In this document: positions 42,883-55,647 of the stretch, piece by piece | How the letters are laid out: the number at the start of each line of letters is the position of its first letter | Numbering within the stretch: the first letter of the stretch is position 1 | From: Magicicada septendecula | Lineage: Eukaryota > Arthropoda > Insecta > Hemiptera > Cicadidae | NCBI GenBank assembly: GCA_034769895.1 | Contig: CM068373.1 | Coordinates: forward strand, 437,205,080 to 437,269,079 | DNA length: 64,000 bases | Direction: 5' to 3' | The notes under the pieces: generated by a model | Databases searched by the model: none | Told to the model about the DNA's origin: nothing | Seen by the model: only the letters and a program-made list of their open reading frames with translations | Program-made: the position numbers and the translations under genes

Positions 42883-43751
42883 CTACCTTCCATCATTAAA
42901 ATTTAATCTGATCTTAACATAACACTTTTCATTTTTGTTTGCACACCTTATATTATCTTTCATAATATAATAACCGTTTAAATCTGTTTGATTCATTATA
43001 TCATAATAATCTACGAGATTATTCCTTATTATTTCGTCATAAAATCTGTTTACTTCGGTATTTCTGGTCAAGTCGCCCTTAGTATTATTTGTTACCATTA
43101 AATACGTTATCATTTCATTATTATAGGCCATCATCTGCTACTAGAACTCCAATTTTATCACCAGGTAAGTGTTTATTCTCAATATCATCAAAATAATCAT
43201 CATTTTCTACAGTGCTAATTACTTCACAAGGTAAGTCTTTAATTCTACCAACTCTCTCAATATTTAGTTTCTCTAATAACTCCTCATAACCTCTATTCAC
43301 CTTAAATATTTCTACCACTCTCTCTCTCTCTCTCTTCATACCTTTCCCAACCCCTATTTACTCTCTTACTCCACACAGAGGGCAATACAACTTTGTTACA
43401 ACACCATCTGGCTTTACCAGGTACATTATAACAACCTAAGGGATTATTTGTAGACCATATGTCTCCCAAATACACTCGTAAAGCCTTTACTTCACCTACA
43501 TCATGGGGAAAATTTGCCCTCCACTCTCTTTCAAGCTCATCAACACCTATTACCACCACTTCATCAACCTCTACTAACTTTATACTCTTATCATCTCTAC
43601 TATCACTTACCGTATCATTCTTAGATACCCTATTTTCAACTATATCACCATTATTCTTATTTAACATTATTTCACCAATATAATCTTCACTTATATTAAC
43701 ACCCTCACTTACCTTGTCAACTATTCCTTCATTATTACCACTCATTACCAC
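42883..43751 (-). pseudogene. gag: Gag-like region, C-terminal pieces
   Basis: Three overlapping minus-strand frames (43302-43751, 43121-43339, 42883-43134), rich in Asn, Asp and Val. They contain NNPLGCYNVPGKARWCCNKV, a possible relic of a Cys-rich segment. No standard zinc knuckle. They probably belong to the same Gypsy element as 44004-44471. Confidence 0.45.
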
Positions 43752-44003
43752 TTAAATTGTCATCATTATGATTATCACTTATATTTTCATTATCACTTAT
43801 CTTGTTCTTTATTATTTCATTTGTACTTAAACTATCTGTATTGTTTGTAAAAGTATCATCATTATTACCTCCACTATCATTATTCAATGTACCACTTTCT
43901 ATCACTACGTTTTCAATTATGTCACCATTATTACTTGTGATATCATGATTATTATCACTTTTACTTACCTTGTCATCTACTATCTGGTTATTTTTATTCT
44001 CCT

Positions 44004-44471
44004 CTAATGGTCTGTCTCTCTACCATTTTCTACCCCCACTACACTATCATCATTATCATCACTATTCAATATTTTATTCTCTAACACTACCACTTCAACT
44101 ATGTTACCGTTATTATTTGTCATATCACTACCACTATTATTTTCACTAATACCTTCACTCACCTTCTTTTCCTTTACCTGATTGAAGTTACTCTCTTCAT
44201 TCTCATTTAATTTGTCTGAATCTCGTTGACACTTTGCTGTTTGTTCTCTTAACTCATTTGTTCGTTTTCTATCGTCATTACTAGTGTCATCAAATTTCCA
44301 AGGAGCGAATAATCCCGTTTTTTGTTCTTTCATTTGTTCAAGATCATCAATTAATCTACGTTTATCATCACCAGTCATTCTTCTCCACATACTCATAAAC
44401 TCGTGTATGAATTCCGTAGTATTCCATGCCTCCCCTGATCCACCTACTTTGGTTTCTTGCGCCTCAGCCAT
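44004..44471 (-). pseudogene. gag: Gag N-terminal region of second Gypsy element
   Basis: From ATG 44469-44471 (MAEAQETKVGG); FIHEFMSMWRRMTGDDKRRL followed by an Asn/Asp/Glu-rich tail. It has the same style of composition as the Gag at 11464-12075. It begins about 285 bp inside the 5' LTR, a normal place for gag. Confidence 0.55.
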
Positions 44472-44756
44472 GTTTACCAAATTTTTTATTATAACACCCT
44501 TTATAAAAAACACCACTACAACCCTTCTATTACTCAATAATTACACATTAACTCAAAATACCCAATACATAAAATCGTCATCAATATGTAACAGTACCCT
44601 CACAAAAACTGTCCGGAAATGTTTTAAACTGTTAATTTACTTTGTCCATGCTATCAACACTTGTAGATATTGAATTAGCTTTGTTTTAATTACATTTTTT
44701 ACTGATTGAAGGCCAAAATAGGTTTTGTCTGCGGACTTATGTTAACACACCCTTAC

Positions 44757-45169
44757 GGATTGAAGATGGTGATCGAACAAGGAGAATGGCGATCGACGTT
44801 CGGGTATATGTTCGCTGGTCACGTGGTACTCCCACCATGCTGATCAAGTCATATCGACTATTCGAGACGTTTTGAAAAGTCATAACTGCGTTTCGCTATT
44901 AGAAAACACGTGTTCACTTCGTGATATTTTCACGATACACTTGTAATGTCAATCGACTTGGCAAAAGTCTGTGCCCATATATGGTTATATCGAACTCCGC
45001 TTTGGCTGATCATCCATTGGTACAGTTAAAAATAGCTGTCGACTCATCGACACGTGTTTCCAATTCCCATGCAGATTCATAAAGTCAAATTTTATTTTGG
45101 TTTTACATAAATCGGATTATTGCACAATTGAAATTATCAAAAATGGTTTCCCTTTTTTGTACCATCACA
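44757..45169 (-). mobile_element. LTR of second Gypsy element (5' copy)
   Basis: Direct copy of 40129-40543; ends ACCATCACA at 45169. Homology stops on the left at 44757, so this copy may be truncated on its gag side, and no clear primer-binding site was found there. Confidence 0.8.
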
Positions 45170-47085
45170 ATTGATCGGTTGTACCTCTGTTGGATGATGA
45201 TGCCGACATGTTACACTATAGACTTTCACCATTGTCAAACATTAATTACACACACAACGCTTCAGCCACTCAGAATCACTGCGTATGTACAGTAACACCA
45301 CAAAACTGATCTATTATAAAAAAAGTTATATATAATTACACAACAAATAAAGTAAAATAAAAAAATACATCCATAAATAAAACTTATGAATAATGTCCAC
45401 AGAATGTAAGAGTTTCCACTCACTTCCACAAAGATTCCAGGTGTGAGAGTTCCAGTCTGTGGAAGGTATAATGACTCTAAAAACCTACAGACTCATGGCC
45501 ATATTAGCAAGTTGTGTTTATGCAATTAAATTTCCTTTTTTTAATTTTTAAAAGACATTTTGTTAAATGTTCTGGTACTTCAAAAGGCAACCACTGATTA
45601 TGAACAGTCAAAATGTTGTGTTAGTATGTAATTAACATTTTACATCGAATTGATAGTTTGACTCCAGGATATTTTTGTATTGCAGTGGACAAGACACAAG
45701 TCCTAGCAGCAGCAGATAAAAAGAGGAGAAACCACTTATTTAGTTTTAAACTAGAATGTTAAGGTTTGTAAAAATTAATTGGCACTGTAAAGTTAAACAG
45801 ATATTAAGCAGGGCGTAGTATATTTTGGGGAGAAGGTGGGTTAGCCACATGAGAGGAAAGTGTCTACTAACACATCTGAAAATATTGGTCTACTCTTTGA
45901 ATTATGAATAAGAATAAGACACGCTGTATGAGATGAGTAATCTATTGAGACGGATTAACTTTTTATACCTAATGTGCCGAAGTTACACTTCTTTGATTAA
46001 AGATGAAAGAAAATATTAAAATTTACGTTTTCCCTGTAAAAGTACTAAAATTTATAAACTAATATCGCTTATAATGACAGCTGAAATAAAGCAGTTATAC
46101 TGCCTTGTCAATTCACATTTATTTTCTTTTACTGTTTTTATAACTTTATTTACTTAATTTTCTATTGTCTACGCATTCTTATGTTTTCAATTGTTGATTT
46201 TTTAATTTTTTAAGGTTTTTTATATATTTATTAGTTCTACATTTCATTAGCTACATTTATAACTATATTACTAAATACTTTACCAAACTAAATTTTACAG
46301 TTCTACCAACACCACACACACACACACACACATATATGTAACTTACTTTTTACTAACTTACCTAACTTTTTACTAACCAATTATTCTTATAATTTTAAAG
46401 TTGTTTTGTTATTCTTTTAATTGTTTTTAAGGTTTTTACAGTTTAGTATGTCTTATATTTAATTCACTACTTTTTTTACCAAGTTACTAAGTACTAAAAA
46501 TTTGGTTGTAGGTAAGTTTTGATTTTGATTACGACACAACCAGACAGTAAACGTGAATATTTTGTAAGACAAAACAAACATCAGACACAACAGAAAGTGA
46601 CAATGTAATAAAGATTTCACAGAGTTATAAAATGTTTAATACTGCCATTATTTTGTAAACAGTGACTTAGCGTGTTGTGTCTGTTGCAATGTTTCTCCAA
46701 AGTCGAGCCTAGACATCAACAATCATATATTTTGCATGTGTACACATTATGTACATGTTGTGAGTCACAAAAAAACATAATAACATATGATCCACATTAC
46801 TCTGGCATCTTAATTTGTTTGAATAAGTAACATCAGTAACAGTCACGCATGTGAAATGATTGTGTGTGTTGTAGCATGACAGATAAGCCCATAAAAATGA
46901 ATGGTAAAATGATCATAAAAATAAAATAATAACATTGTTAAATCCGAGAAAGCAAAATAAATAAATAAATTAAGAACCACCGTGGAGTACAATCATAGAT
47001 TAAAATAAAAGTTCATGTAAAACTAAGGTTACAACGAGTGATGAATCATCAATATAAATTTAATAACTAAATATGAAAAAGGTAA
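45170..47085. other. AT-rich non-coding DNA with a CA microsatellite
   Basis: No gene seen. A (CA)n run occupies about 46310-46333. Confidence 0.45.
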
Positions 47086-47089
47086 TACC

Positions 47090-47330
47090 CAGGTAGGATA
47101 GGAGTAGGTGAGGAAGAAACCCAGAAAATGACTAAACCCACAACAAGAAAAGAAAATATGTTGTAAGAAACAAGAAGAGTAGGTGAGGAAGAAACACAAA
47201 ACCTGATGACATCCACAAGAAGATGAAGGAAATAATTTTATAAGAAACAAGAAGAACAGAAGGGATCAATGAAGAAACAAGAACAAGACAGCATCCACAA
47301 GAAGAAGGAGTGCTCTTATAAAAAAAACCC
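47090..47330. repeat. Degenerate tandem repeat, about 70-bp unit, three copies
   Basis: Units share GTAGGTGAGGAAGAAAC, (A)CATCCACAAGAAGA and TTATAAGAAACAAGAAGA. Copies begin near 47103, 47179 and 47250. Long minus-strand frames here are by-products of the repeat. Confidence 0.6.
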
Positions 47331-50235
47331 AAACCCCAAAATAAATATAATAATAATAAATAAAAGTATAACAAAATATCAAATGTAAAAACCACATGTA
47401 AAATAGATGTAAGCCAAAAAGTGTATAGAGTAAGAATGGAAAGTGAACCAATGTGAGATAATAATATAATACCAAAAAACAAACCATTATATTCTATAAA
47501 TAGATTCCTTGATTTTAACAAAACTATATAACTATTTAGAAATAAAATCAAGGAATAAAAAGAGAATCAGTGCAAGTTTTAGTGTTATAAAAAATAAACC
47601 TTATGTTTCAATATTGAAGTTCACAAACTAAGTAGATGGTGAAATATTACAACTTTAAAGTGCTTTAATTTGTGTTCATGAATAATGTAAATAAAGTATT
47701 ATCATGACCGATAATACATGTGTTTTTTAGATAACTGCCACTCTTTTTATATAACATTCATTAGAATGACAAAAATAAAACAAGAGCAGGGCATACATAA
47801 TAAAAGTGAAGTGACAAAGAGTCATTACCCCATAAATATAAAAACAGTAAAAACTGAAAGTAGAACTTAGTAAGAAATAGAGAATAAGATTATAGTAATT
47901 ATATTTTGGTTTATATAGAATAAGGTATTAGAAATAAGCAAGTTTAAAAATGTCAAAACAACATCATTTATTTATAATATATTTATTATGTTAATCATTG
48001 AGTATTAAATGTCTGATTTGGAAAGACAAATGTTAATTTGAATTAGGTGTTATGTATTAATAGTATGAACCATATACTAATTGTTAATTTGTTTACAATA
48101 AGAAAATGTTAATTTATGTCACAATAGCAATGAAACTCAGAGAGGGTATAAACCAATATGTATTATTTAAAAAACTTTGTATGTAAAAACTGTTAGAAAT
48201 TTAGGCCAAATGTTAAAAACTAAACAGCATCAAATTTGATGAAATAAGTACAGAAAGACAATTAAACTGAAGGAATTTATATAAGGTAAATCAGTAATAA
48301 AGTCATGTAATTGGAAATATAAGTAAGGAAGATTTGGTAAAATTATAGCCAGAATTATTGTTAAAAATGGAAATGTAAAAACTCAAAATTTAGAGACGGG
48401 AGTCATATATTACTGTATAATATTTTAAAACATAACCGATTAATCTAATTGCAAGAAATTAAGGGAAGATAAACCATTTATTACAATCTGAGATTTAATA
48501 TAATCATTAATATAACTTGTAAAATGGCATCATTTGGAAGACAAGGACAGGAAGTGATTTTAAAACTTACAATTACAAAATGAGGTAAATAATACCATTT
48601 TAGATCAAAAACTTAATAAAACTACATTATTTGGTATCAAATTAAGCAGAATGAACTGAAGAAGAAGATTAAGTATTTACTAGCTAATACATTTGAAGAA
48701 TAACAAAAATATTATCAGTTATATAATGTAACTTTCTCACATGCACAGGATGCAAATAAATTTGGAACAATGTATTGAATAAGATTGGTTTGGCTAAGAC
48801 TTTAGCCGAAGACGAAGGAAGTAAATTAGTTGATTATTAGACGTTGAATAGCACACTCGATGCGAGTACTTTGTAAACCTTAACCTAACTGCTAATATAG
48901 TAATGGCGAATTTTTTATAAGCCTAAAGTGAAAAACGAGAGTTTCGGTAAAAACACATTTTTAAACGGAAACCCAGTGAAATAAATATCTACAGACATTC
49001 AATTAATACTACACAGAACGGAACACCAGTGAATATAACATTTAAACAATTAAAACAGTAAAAACACTTCACCACACAAAAGTGCAAATATCGGCCTAAC
49101 AGACAAAAGTGAAATTGACTTAATACTACACTATTTTTCAAAGTACAACACTAAAACTGAACCAGAGACACTCCACCAACACAAGAAGGAAGAATTGTAG
49201 CCACAAGGATGAAAATTCAGAAGGAAAGCATCTTTTATTGAACTTTGAAACAGCGAGGCGTAATCGTATGCAACTGTACACGAGGAGCAGCCATCATTGA
49301 TTACCCACAATACAACGCAACACAGCCTTTATTACTGAATGGTTTGAAATCTGCTCACTTATCATTATATATTAACTATCATATATGTATTTTAATCTTT
49401 AAGGTGATATATTTGTAATGTTATACTTTATAAACTTAACCCTATTTCTCTGACTTTACCTAAAATAACTGCTAAAAGAATCCTTATATAAATAATTGTA
49501 CGAATTAATCCCTGAGAATCGATTTATATATCGATAAAGAGTCGAAATAATAAATAATTGTTAATAAAATTTCTTATATATTACATAATTGAACATTTTT
49601 TCATTCCTAAAATATAATTAACTTAATAAGTAAATTTAATAGAGTTAACTACCAGAATCTCACCACCCGAAGGAAGATAACCTCCAAATAAGAAAAATAC
49701 ACAAATCGATTGTTATTGGAGACAATTCTATCAACTGGCGAGAGGATTTTAAAAATACTGAAAAGGCGTTAAAACAATAAAAACAATTAACAAAAGATTC
49801 GGAACACTACAGACCATAATTAATTAATTAATTTTAATTGATTATAAATTTAAAAAAATTATAAACAACAAAATTTTTTTTACACAAACATAAATTTATA
49901 AATATAAACAAATTAATTTATATATTTTTAATTAATCGTTACAGTGTGTGTGTGTTTAAAGCAGATGTAAACTATCAATAAAGAACAGGAGAGACAATAT
50001 TAATACAACAATTAGAAAGTAATATAGAGCACATTTACTTAGGCCTACATGCAGTTACAATTATTTAGGTCAGTTCTTCACCTTACTAATATTTCTGTCA
50101 CTGTTATCACCATTAGCCTACTATCACTATCACTCAAATCATCTTCACTGCTGCTATCCTGTCTTATATTAATTTCTAAACGATCTGTTACAGTATCCAT
50201 TATGGACTGATCTCACGTAGGCACTTTCAATTTTC
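47331..50235. other. AT-rich non-coding DNA
   Basis: Nothing coding recognised over almost 3 kb. No LTR or TIR pair found. Confidence 0.4.
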
Positions 50236-50239
50236 ATGA

Positions 50240-50870
50240 CGTCACATCTTGATCTCTAGTCTGCAGGAGAAATACAATAAAATTCCTTTTTCGCTAAGTT
50301 TATGACACTGTCTACAGAAAAATTCAAGTTTTTTCTTGTAACACTCCTTCATGGTTGCCCAAATCAGTTCCATAGGATTAAAATCCAGCTGATAGGATGG
50401 AAGTCATAAAACGTAATGTCCATGGATTGCCAAAGTAGCATTTATTTTAAAAGTTTTCTATGATGGTTTATTTTGTTTAATTAGTGCATAGAGCTCAAGA
50501 TTTAACATATATGGACTACAAGGAATGTCTTGGTTCTGTAACCAGTTAATCATGTCCGCCTTTTTTGTTAATGATGTTAGAGGTGGATTTATTTGTACAT
50601 TATGGTAGAGGGTCATTGTCTATTACTATTACGCTATTCCTATTCAAATGAGATGAAACTAATTGCTTCACTTTTGATGAATACGGATGTTTTTTGAAAA
50701 GTACACAAACAATAATCTCCACATTGGCTTGGAGAAAGTAAGCTATTATTCTCTGTTGACACATGCAGAACTTAACCTGCACCTTTAGCACGAAAACGGT
50801 TGATTCATGTCTACTGAATCTTACTGTACTTGTGCAGTTACGTGCCCAACCACTGATATCAGTATCACTT
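50240..50870 (-). pseudogene. DDE_3-type transposase pseudogene (Tc1/mariner superfamily)
   Basis: Minus-strand pieces: RNSVIVIDNDPLP (second catalytic Asp region, near 50640), INPPLTSLTKKADMINWLQN, SPYMLNLELYALIKQNKPS, then LPSYQLDFNPMELIWATMKE (near 50330-50400), which carries the YxLDFNPxELxW block with the third acidic residue. There are several stops. This family of DDE_3 proteins is common in insect genomes. No terminal repeats found. Confidence 0.75.
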
Positions 50871-51149
50871 TTTATCGGTATCAGTATGTTTCATGTTGTC
50901 ATCAAAATAAGAAAACAGACACGGAGTTCAGTAGATACAATGGTATAGACTAAAATAAAATAAACAGTTTAGATCATGAAACAAGTACATCCAATAGCAA
51001 TTAGAATAGATAAAATGTGTTGTATTATTTAATGTATTTAAGCAAGAGGTAATGAAAGTGGTTTCAGTTCAATTCGTCTGTACCTATGTGTCAAAATCCT
51101 GAGCCTATTGTACAGGATGTAAGCTGTGTTGACATCGGTCAGTGGGGTT

Positions 51150-51420
51150 AGGTAAGTAGGTATTGGTTTTATTTGTTTATTATTTTTCTTGAGGTGGCAG
51201 GTTTTGAACTAAAACAAAACCACCTTTCCTAAACTTATTCTTGAATATTTAAAATGGATTGCTCCCATTTGTCCAAATTCAGTGCATGTAATATATGATA
51301 ACATCTGCTGGTGTTTTTTATGTGTGGAGGTTAGCTATATCTACTGGTTGTGGTTTTATTTATTACTTTTATGAGTGGCAGTGTTTTAATACACCAAAAA
51401 CCAACTTTCCTAAGCTTTTA
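51150..51420. repeat. Diverged direct repeat of about 180 bp period
   Basis: GGTTTTATTTGTTTATTATTT, GGTGGCAG and ACCACCTTTCCTAAACTT (51165-51240) recur as GGTTTTATTTATTACTTTTA, AGTGGCAG and ACCAACTTTCCTAAGCTT (51347-51420). Confidence 0.5.
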
Positions 51421-51829
51421 GGAATTAGTCTGGCAAATCAGCATCTAGATGGAATGTACCAATTCTTATGGGGGGGAGGGATAATGTACAAAAGATTAAA
51501 GTTTAATTTTATCATGTTTCTAATAAAATTTTATACCTGAATTATAATTTACTTATAATATTTTAACAAAACTATTGTTGGAACCCTACAGGAGACCCTA
51601 ACCAATGAAAAGATTAGTCACTAATGTGGGGTGTCAAGCTCACATCACTGTCATTAAAATGTTTGCATTGATTTCAGTAACAAGTAACAGACTATAGAGT
51701 GGCCATACTTTTTCCCGTGGCTCTTGATTTGATTTCAGAATTTTGTTTGTAATAACTACAGAAAATGACTTTCTCACTAAATGTGACTCTTCTGTTGAAG
51801 TTAAGAAAATTCTCTTTTATCTCATCTAT

Positions 51830-54262
51830 AATATTATTTATATGAAAATACGGTTTGCCAAATATATGTATAGGCCTACCTGTTTATTAGCCTTCAACTT
51901 GTCTGCAAGAGCTTAGTTAATTTTATCAATTACTTGACACTCCTGGTCAGTCTGTAACCATTTATTACACATAATAGTAGATTAAACATGATTTATTTGT
52001 TAATTATTATTTTGTAAAGTTAGTTTTATGAATATTCAAATACAGATTTAAGAATAACACACAGACATAGATCTGGAAGGCAAGTAAGTAAATTAGTCTA
52101 CCTGAAAGGGAAGAAAAATAAAAACGTAAGTCATTTGATTTCCATTACTGACCTGTATATTAGTAGTCTACTTCTATCACTTGTTTCTACAGGAATGGAT
52201 CTGTCTTGACAACTGAACAAGGAAGTGTATGTGTTTTAAATTGTAATGGAAATGTGGCTAGACATAAGCAGACATACCCTGAGTTGTAGAAAAGTCTTTG
52301 ATACAGTTTAACAAATATCTGATTATATTGGATAAACCCGATCATGAAAAAAGGAACAAAAATATGACTGGTACATAGAAGATGAAGAACAGCGTTAAAG
52401 AGTTTGCATCCTATTAAGATTAAAACCAACCAATATCCAAGAGAATTACAAGTCTTAAATAAAAGATCACAGTGAAGGTGATAGATGTTTATGGATCACA
52501 AGTGTGGAATGTACATAAAAGAAATAGGGAAATGTTAAGTTCGGTTAAAATTGGGTGCTGGAGGAGAAGTTGTAACTCAACAAGTGGCTAGTCATGGTTG
52601 GAAATGATGAAATAAGAAGGTGAACTGGAATGGATATAAATATTACAGGAACAGTAGAAGTTAAGAAATATAATTTTATTGCCACCTACATAAAGTGCCT
52701 GAAATGAAGAGTTCTAAGCAACTGTTGAATAAACACAACAACAAGAAGTAATGGTAGACCATAAATTTCCTGGGTCAATGGCATATAATCTGTTATGAAC
52801 AGCAGGGGCCTTCAAATCACAGGCTGTGAAGACAGAAAATGTTGGCAGATATTGAGATGTGGCAGACACTGAAGCCTGTATCACACTATGTTACTTAACT
52901 AGTCGCTACTAAATACATGCTACTACATTTTATAAGTATTTCTAGGTCACAATGTTTTTAGGTAGCTGCCATTTAGTAGTGGTTAGTACAGCAAAGTACA
53001 TAGTTGTGTAGATTGGTTTGATGTTAAAAATTATTGTGCAGAACGTCATCGTGAGTGTACGACATGAGGCTTTGAGACACATGTTGCTGATTGGTGTTAG
53101 AGCTTTGTAAGGAGCTGCTGCATAACATCAGGAACAAAAATAAATGCATGTTGGTTCGTGAATCGACATGTAGAATGGATAAACTGGGAAATTCAACAAC
53201 ACTAATCAGAGAGCTGGCAATTGAGGACCCCCAATCGTACCACATTAGATCATGCGGTTAGCCTTACCAAAGTTTCAGGAGTTGCTAGATTTAGTGTCAC
53301 CAAAGTAAATTTGGTTTGTATCCGTCTTCAGTTGTGGCACTACGCTTTCAGAATGATTAATTTTATTCAGTTCATTATGATAAGCACCAAGGAGTGTTTT
53401 AATTTTGTTTTTTAAAGCATCTCCCTCTGCTGGTAATCAGGGAAGTTCCAGCTCATCTAGCAACCAAGTGAAAGCAGTTTTATCGTGATGTGTTTCAAAT
53501 ACTCTATGGATGTAATGTCCCACAGATAATCATATTTTCTATATATGTTAAGGAATGTAATTATTTCATCACTCGACCATTTTAATGTATCACTCATTGT
53601 ACATGTAGAAATAGAACGCTCAAAAGGCACATTACAACAACAAAACCAAAACAAATTCAGAGACAAACACGTGGTGACAATGGAGACACTACTTCACTCC
53701 TACTGCACTGTCACACTGGGCGACTGGGGCGCTACTCGGTAGCGGCTAGTGAGTCATATGACCTTAGGGTCTGCTAATGGCTACTTAGAAGCGCCTTAAT
53801 TTGAACACGACCAACTTCTCTAGCTACAGATTCTTCACTCGCATGCGAGCGCTAGTAGCTACTTCTATGTCACAATAGGCTACTTAGTAGCCGCTACATG
53901 AGTAGCGGCTAGTGAAGTAGCATAGTGTCACATAGGCTTGACAGACATAAAATAAACTGCACATATTTGTGTTTATAAACCATCCAGTTGAAAAGTCATT
54001 TAATAGTACAAGAGAGGTTAAAATTTGATTTCGAACATAAATCAGTAATGATACTCATTTATAAAAAGCTAAGTGCTAAAGAATAACAGAAATTATATGG
54101 AGGGAGTTTGACTAACATGGTACGAACTGCCATTTCATATGTTTTACATATTATGGTAAGCTCATATTTTAACAGTAGTCTGGAGTAAATGTATTCAAAA
54201 TTAATGGTAGGAAATATACAAGATGTGAGTAGAAAATAAACCAGAAGTGTAATTTTTCTCAA
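51830..54262 (+). repeat. Left arm of a large inverted repeat
   Basis: 51830-53226 and 54209-54262 are the reverse complement, with modest divergence, of 55648-56872 plus 61047-61256. The 53227-54208 segment is present only in this arm. Example: GATCTGGAAGGCAAGTAAGT at 52071 versus ACTTACTTGCCTTCCAGATC at 56817. Confidence 0.88.
52871..53940. mobile_element. Possible PIF/Harbinger-like element with a MADF remnant
   Basis: GAAGCCTGTATCACACTATG at 52871 has a diverged inverted partner CATAGTGTCACATAGGCTT at 53921-53939. Between them on the minus strand, 53457-53607 encodes LKWSSDEIITFLNIYRKYDYLWDI, a MADF (Myb/SANT-like) domain start, as found in PIF/Harbinger accessory proteins. Only one end is present in the other arm of the inverted repeat. 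The family assignment is tentative. Confidence 0.5.
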
Positions 54263-55550
54263 GTTAAGTCTTAAATTATGATCAATTTCCCATTTTTAAA
54301 AAAGATTGATAGTAGTGATTCAGGTGTTGTATGTACTGTGTTCAGCTTCAGGTTTAGTATTGCATTTGGTGCCCAGCAATATATGGAAGATTTGGAGACT
54401 CAAAAACATTTGACAACCTTACAGAGTGCAAATACAAGTTGAACTGTAGACTCTTTTAAAAATAAAGTGGCAAAGACTAATGTCCTTGTTACTGCAGAAA
54501 AATAAACGACACTTTCATAGCACATGAACAGAATTTCAGATCTACTGACTGTCAGTGTAAGCTTATCACCAAGTTGTATGACCAAAGTATAACAGTCCTA
54601 GGACTATCTCTGAGGCCAGAACAGTTAATGTCCTTGCTTCTAATTGTTTGGTGATGTCAGATCTGAACTCGACAAAGCCAATTTTGAAACTTTACAATAG
54701 ATTTGTTTAACAGTCAATATGACGTAAGGTATTAAGGTCAGGATTTTAGAGGTTGACAATGTCAGTACAGAAATTGGAAAAATGTTGTCAGATTATAAGT
54801 TAAAATGTTAAAGAACTGTGGTTTAGAACATAAACTAGTTTGTTTCTGTTTGGACAACCACAAATGCAAATTTTAGAGGGGAACAAAACAAAATGTTCAC
54901 AAAAGAGTTTAAAAGAAGTTTGGTAAGAGAATATTAGGCATAGGATGTGCACCATATACGGAACTTAAAAAAAGACTAATTTCATTTTCTGCCTTCCAGG
55001 TACCATACTTCTGCTACCATTTTCTGCCTTCCAGGTACCATACTTCTGCTACAACTCAAATACTCTTTTGTGTACTGAAACATGTGGGGTTCTGAGAAAG
55101 TACACTAGGAATCTAACCCAGTATGCTTGTGTCCTTACTTTGTTCTCAGAAATGTCACCAACCCAGTAAAATGGTTATTAATAGTTTTACAGGTTTTTAT
55201 TATTCATTCACAACTGGTGTTTTTTAATAATGGCTTTTAGAAGAGAGTACACAATTATAATAAACAAAATGAATGTGTAGGCTAAACTTGTTGACCATGA
55301 ATCTATGTGTTACCCATAGATTACCATAAAACTTAGGCATTAGGTTTTGCTGGCCAATATCGTGATTTGTAGGAAATTAAAAATTCCACTACTGAATAAA
55401 ATTAATTAGAACTCTATGATTTTCAAAATCCGCCAAAAATCAATGGAAACTCGATTATAACTAAACTTATTTAATTACATATTTTGTTATATTCTGCGAC
55501 TAAATAAACCTTGTTGTTATATGCAGTGAGATGTAATAATTTTATACTCT
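54263..55550. other. Spacer between inverted-repeat arms, with one short tandem duplication
   Basis: No supported gene. A 35-bp unit (CATTTTCTGCCTTCCAGGTA...) is exactly doubled at 54983-55017 and 55018-55052. Confidence 0.5.
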
Positions 55551-55552
55551 TG

Positions 55553-55630
55553 GATTTCGTTGTCCATGATGTGTCCGTTACTTAACTAAATATGACTATT
55601 ATTTTAACGACTCAGAACACAAACTTACAT
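55553..55630 (+). repeat. Short direct repeat shared with 61259-61336
   Basis: CTTGGATTTCGTTGTCCATG, then TGTCCGTTACTTAACTAAAT, then AACGACTC(A/G)GAACACAAA occur in both places. The second copy is the outer end of Penelope copy 2, so this one probably marks another Penelope end. Confidence 0.7.
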
Positions 55631-55647
55631 TAACACCGCACAAACTT

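Larger units (their letters stand above)
40544..44756 (-). mobile_element. Second Gypsy element, internal region, decayed
   Basis: Minus-strand Gypsy body between the two LTR copies. Pieces seen: an extreme C-terminal pol tail next to the LTR (MLRLKTCH, near 40565), reverse-transcriptase pieces near 41985-42180, and Asn/Asp-rich Gag-like frames from 42883 to 44471. Much of pol is deleted or unreadable. 41180-41480 and 41560-41700 hold nothing I recognise. Confidence 0.7.

Noticed and set aside
46310-46335. CA microsatellite as a possible regulatory element
   Set aside because: Ordinary dinucleotide repeat.
47029-47551. Minus-strand hydrophobic open frames (73-139 codons) that look like membrane proteins
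   Set aside because: The T-rich complement of an AAGAA-type tandem repeat and AT-rich DNA gives Leu/Phe/Ser runs by chance.
54300-54900. Possible transposase remnant on the + strand
   Set aside because: Several short peptide stretches look protein-like, but stops are frequent and no family motif could be named.
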